Assembly: GCF_020686945.1 (NCBI RefSeq)
Contig: NZ_JAJEPR010000072.1
Span: 1-6,039, forward strand
DNA: 6,039 nt
Direction of reading: 5' to 3'
Origin: Limivivens faecihominis
GTDB taxonomy: Bacteria > Bacillota > Clostridia > Lachnospirales > Lachnospiraceae
The position numbers and the translations under genes are program-made. The stretch's first letter is position 1; each line of letters starts with the position of its first letter. Under the pieces are notes generated by a model. It had not been told where the DNA came from, ran no database searches, and saw only the letters and a program-made list of their open reading frames with translations. Of this stretch, positions 5,520 through 6,039 are shown piece after piece.

Positions 5520-6007
5520 CGACTCTGCTCCTGATGCCGGTTCTTTACTTTGTCCTTCGATTTCTTTGGCATCATTGCCCGGTAAGCTGCAAGACGCTTA
5601 TGAATGGAAGGTTTATTCGCTTTTTGAATCTGTTTCTGGGAAAATTCACGGAAAGCAGCATTGAGTGCATCCTGATCACGTCCCTTGAAGAATACCAGAT
5701 AAACCGGAGGCTCTTTGCTCTTGTCTTTTTTCAGAGCATAATTGATTCCGTATTTTCTGGCATATCGTTCAAAGGACTTGATATTTTTGTCCGTGATCTC
5801 GATATTGACCATCCCGGCATTCTGTTTTGCCAGCTCTTTTACCGTGACCTTTCCCTGTTTCGGCTGATTTTTCTGTGCTTTCTTCTCTACTGATTTCTGC
5901 TTCTGATGACGCAGATACGCAACAAGAACCTTTTTCAACAGGTCTGCTGTAATCTTAGTTGCCCGAATACAGAACGTGACCGTTTTCTGAGTTACCTCTT
6001 CCTGCAT
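5516..6007 (-). CDS. pcfB: PcfB-family conjugation accessory protein (DUF3801)
   Basis: PcfB-family proteins are encoded directly before the coupling ATPase in Gram-positive conjugative elements; in the pCF10 plasmid system PcfB acts with the coupling protein PcfC. The product has 163 residues, is strongly basic and is probably cytoplasmic. An N-terminal helical segment (about 1-35) leads to a Lys/Gln-rich linker (36-52). The conserved core is GKVTVKELAKQNAGMVNIEI, then FERYARKYGINYALKKD and VYLVFFKGRDQDALNAAFREF (about 52-122). A Lys/Arg tail follows. The ATG at 6007 has a near-perfect AAAGGAGGG site 7 bases upstream (6015-6023). The stop overlaps the coupling-protein start by four bases. 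Any promoter is beyond the right edge. Family assignment is confident; a direct DNA or relaxase contact is inferred from the basic charge. Confidence 0.9.
   Translation of the reverse strand: MQEEVTQKTVTFCIRATKITADLLKKVLVAYLRHQKQKSVEKKAQKNQPKQGKVTVKELAKQNAGMVNIEITDKNIKSFERYARKYGINYALKKDKSKEPPVYLVFFKGRDQDALNAAFREFSQKQIQKANKPSIHKRLAAYRAMMPKKSKDKVKNRHQEQSR
5528..5532 (-). promoter_or_regulatory. Ribosome binding site of the VirD4 gene, inside pcfB
   Basis: AGGAG on the minus strand lies 8 bases before the ATG at 5519, within the last codons of pcfB. Together with the ATGA overlap it supports coupled translation and fixes the VirD4 start. Confidence 0.8.
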
Positions 6008-6014
6008 GACTTTT

Positions 6015-6023
6015 CCCTCCTTT
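6015..6023 (-). promoter_or_regulatory. Ribosome binding site of pcfB
   Basis: AAAGGAGGG on the minus strand lies 7 bases before the ATG at 6007 and decides this start. The remaining bases to the window edge (6024-6039) are too few to show a promoter. Confidence 0.9.
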
Positions 6024-6039
6024 CAGCGATTCAACTGCT

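Noticed and set aside
4467..5893. Several plus-strand open frames (4467-4904, 4861-5136, 5140-5373, 5534-5893)
   Set aside because: All are antisense to the VirD4 and pcfB genes, whose motifs and start sites are clear.
1..6039. CRISPR array, tRNA or rRNA gene, insertion sequence
   Set aside because: I found no regularly spaced repeats, no cloverleaf-like or ribosomal sequence, and no transposase frame or matched terminal repeats inside the window.

Overview
The window looks like part of an integrative and conjugative element (ICE) from a low-to-mid GC Bacillota, probably a gut Clostridia/Lachnospiraceae host. The basis is the gene order PcfB (DUF3801) - VirD4/TraG coupling ATPase - Maff2, which is typical of Tn1549/CTn-type conjugation modules, together with strong AGGAGG ribosome binding sites. 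Every gene I can support is on the minus strand, so transcription runs from right to left.

Right half (about 3371-6039): pcfB and the VirD4-like gene overlap by ATGA and are translationally coupled. They encode the coupling complex that delivers the relaxosome to the mating channel. A hairpin-plus-T-tract follows, then the start of a Maff2 small membrane protein gene. Maff2 is cut off after the conserved NDNPGA stretch. From there leftward the expected rest of Maff2 and the next conjugation gene (TrbL-like) are missing, so foreign DNA appears to have joined inside maff2.

Middle (about 766-3370): a gene-poor stretch of about 400 bases holds a candidate promoter with an inverted repeat over its -10 box. 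It leads into a clearly more AT-rich gene for a HelD-type UvrD-like ATPase, the family that remodels and recycles stalled RNA polymerase. All the helicase motifs are present, but the reading frame breaks at a run of eight A's. Removing one A restores a 733-residue protein of normal HelD layout. This may be a broken gene, a sequencing error, or a gene expressed by slippage.

Left (1-765): thirteen bases after helD comes a 139-residue winged-helix protein that resembles the DNA-binding half of an OmpR/PhoB response regulator but has no receiver domain. A clean Rho-independent terminator closes this unit. Beyond it, about 260 GC-richer bases have no convincing gene but contain two large imperfect inverted repeats (13-73 and 148-209). 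These look like a structured transfer or recombination region, possibly an oriT.

Working model (inference): a smaller mobile element carrying helD, a winged-helix regulator and a possible oriT has integrated into maff2 of an ICE. Its integrase and mobilisation genes would lie beyond the left edge. The helD/winged-helix pair would be cargo or a regulatory module acting on host RNA polymerase or on element transcription.
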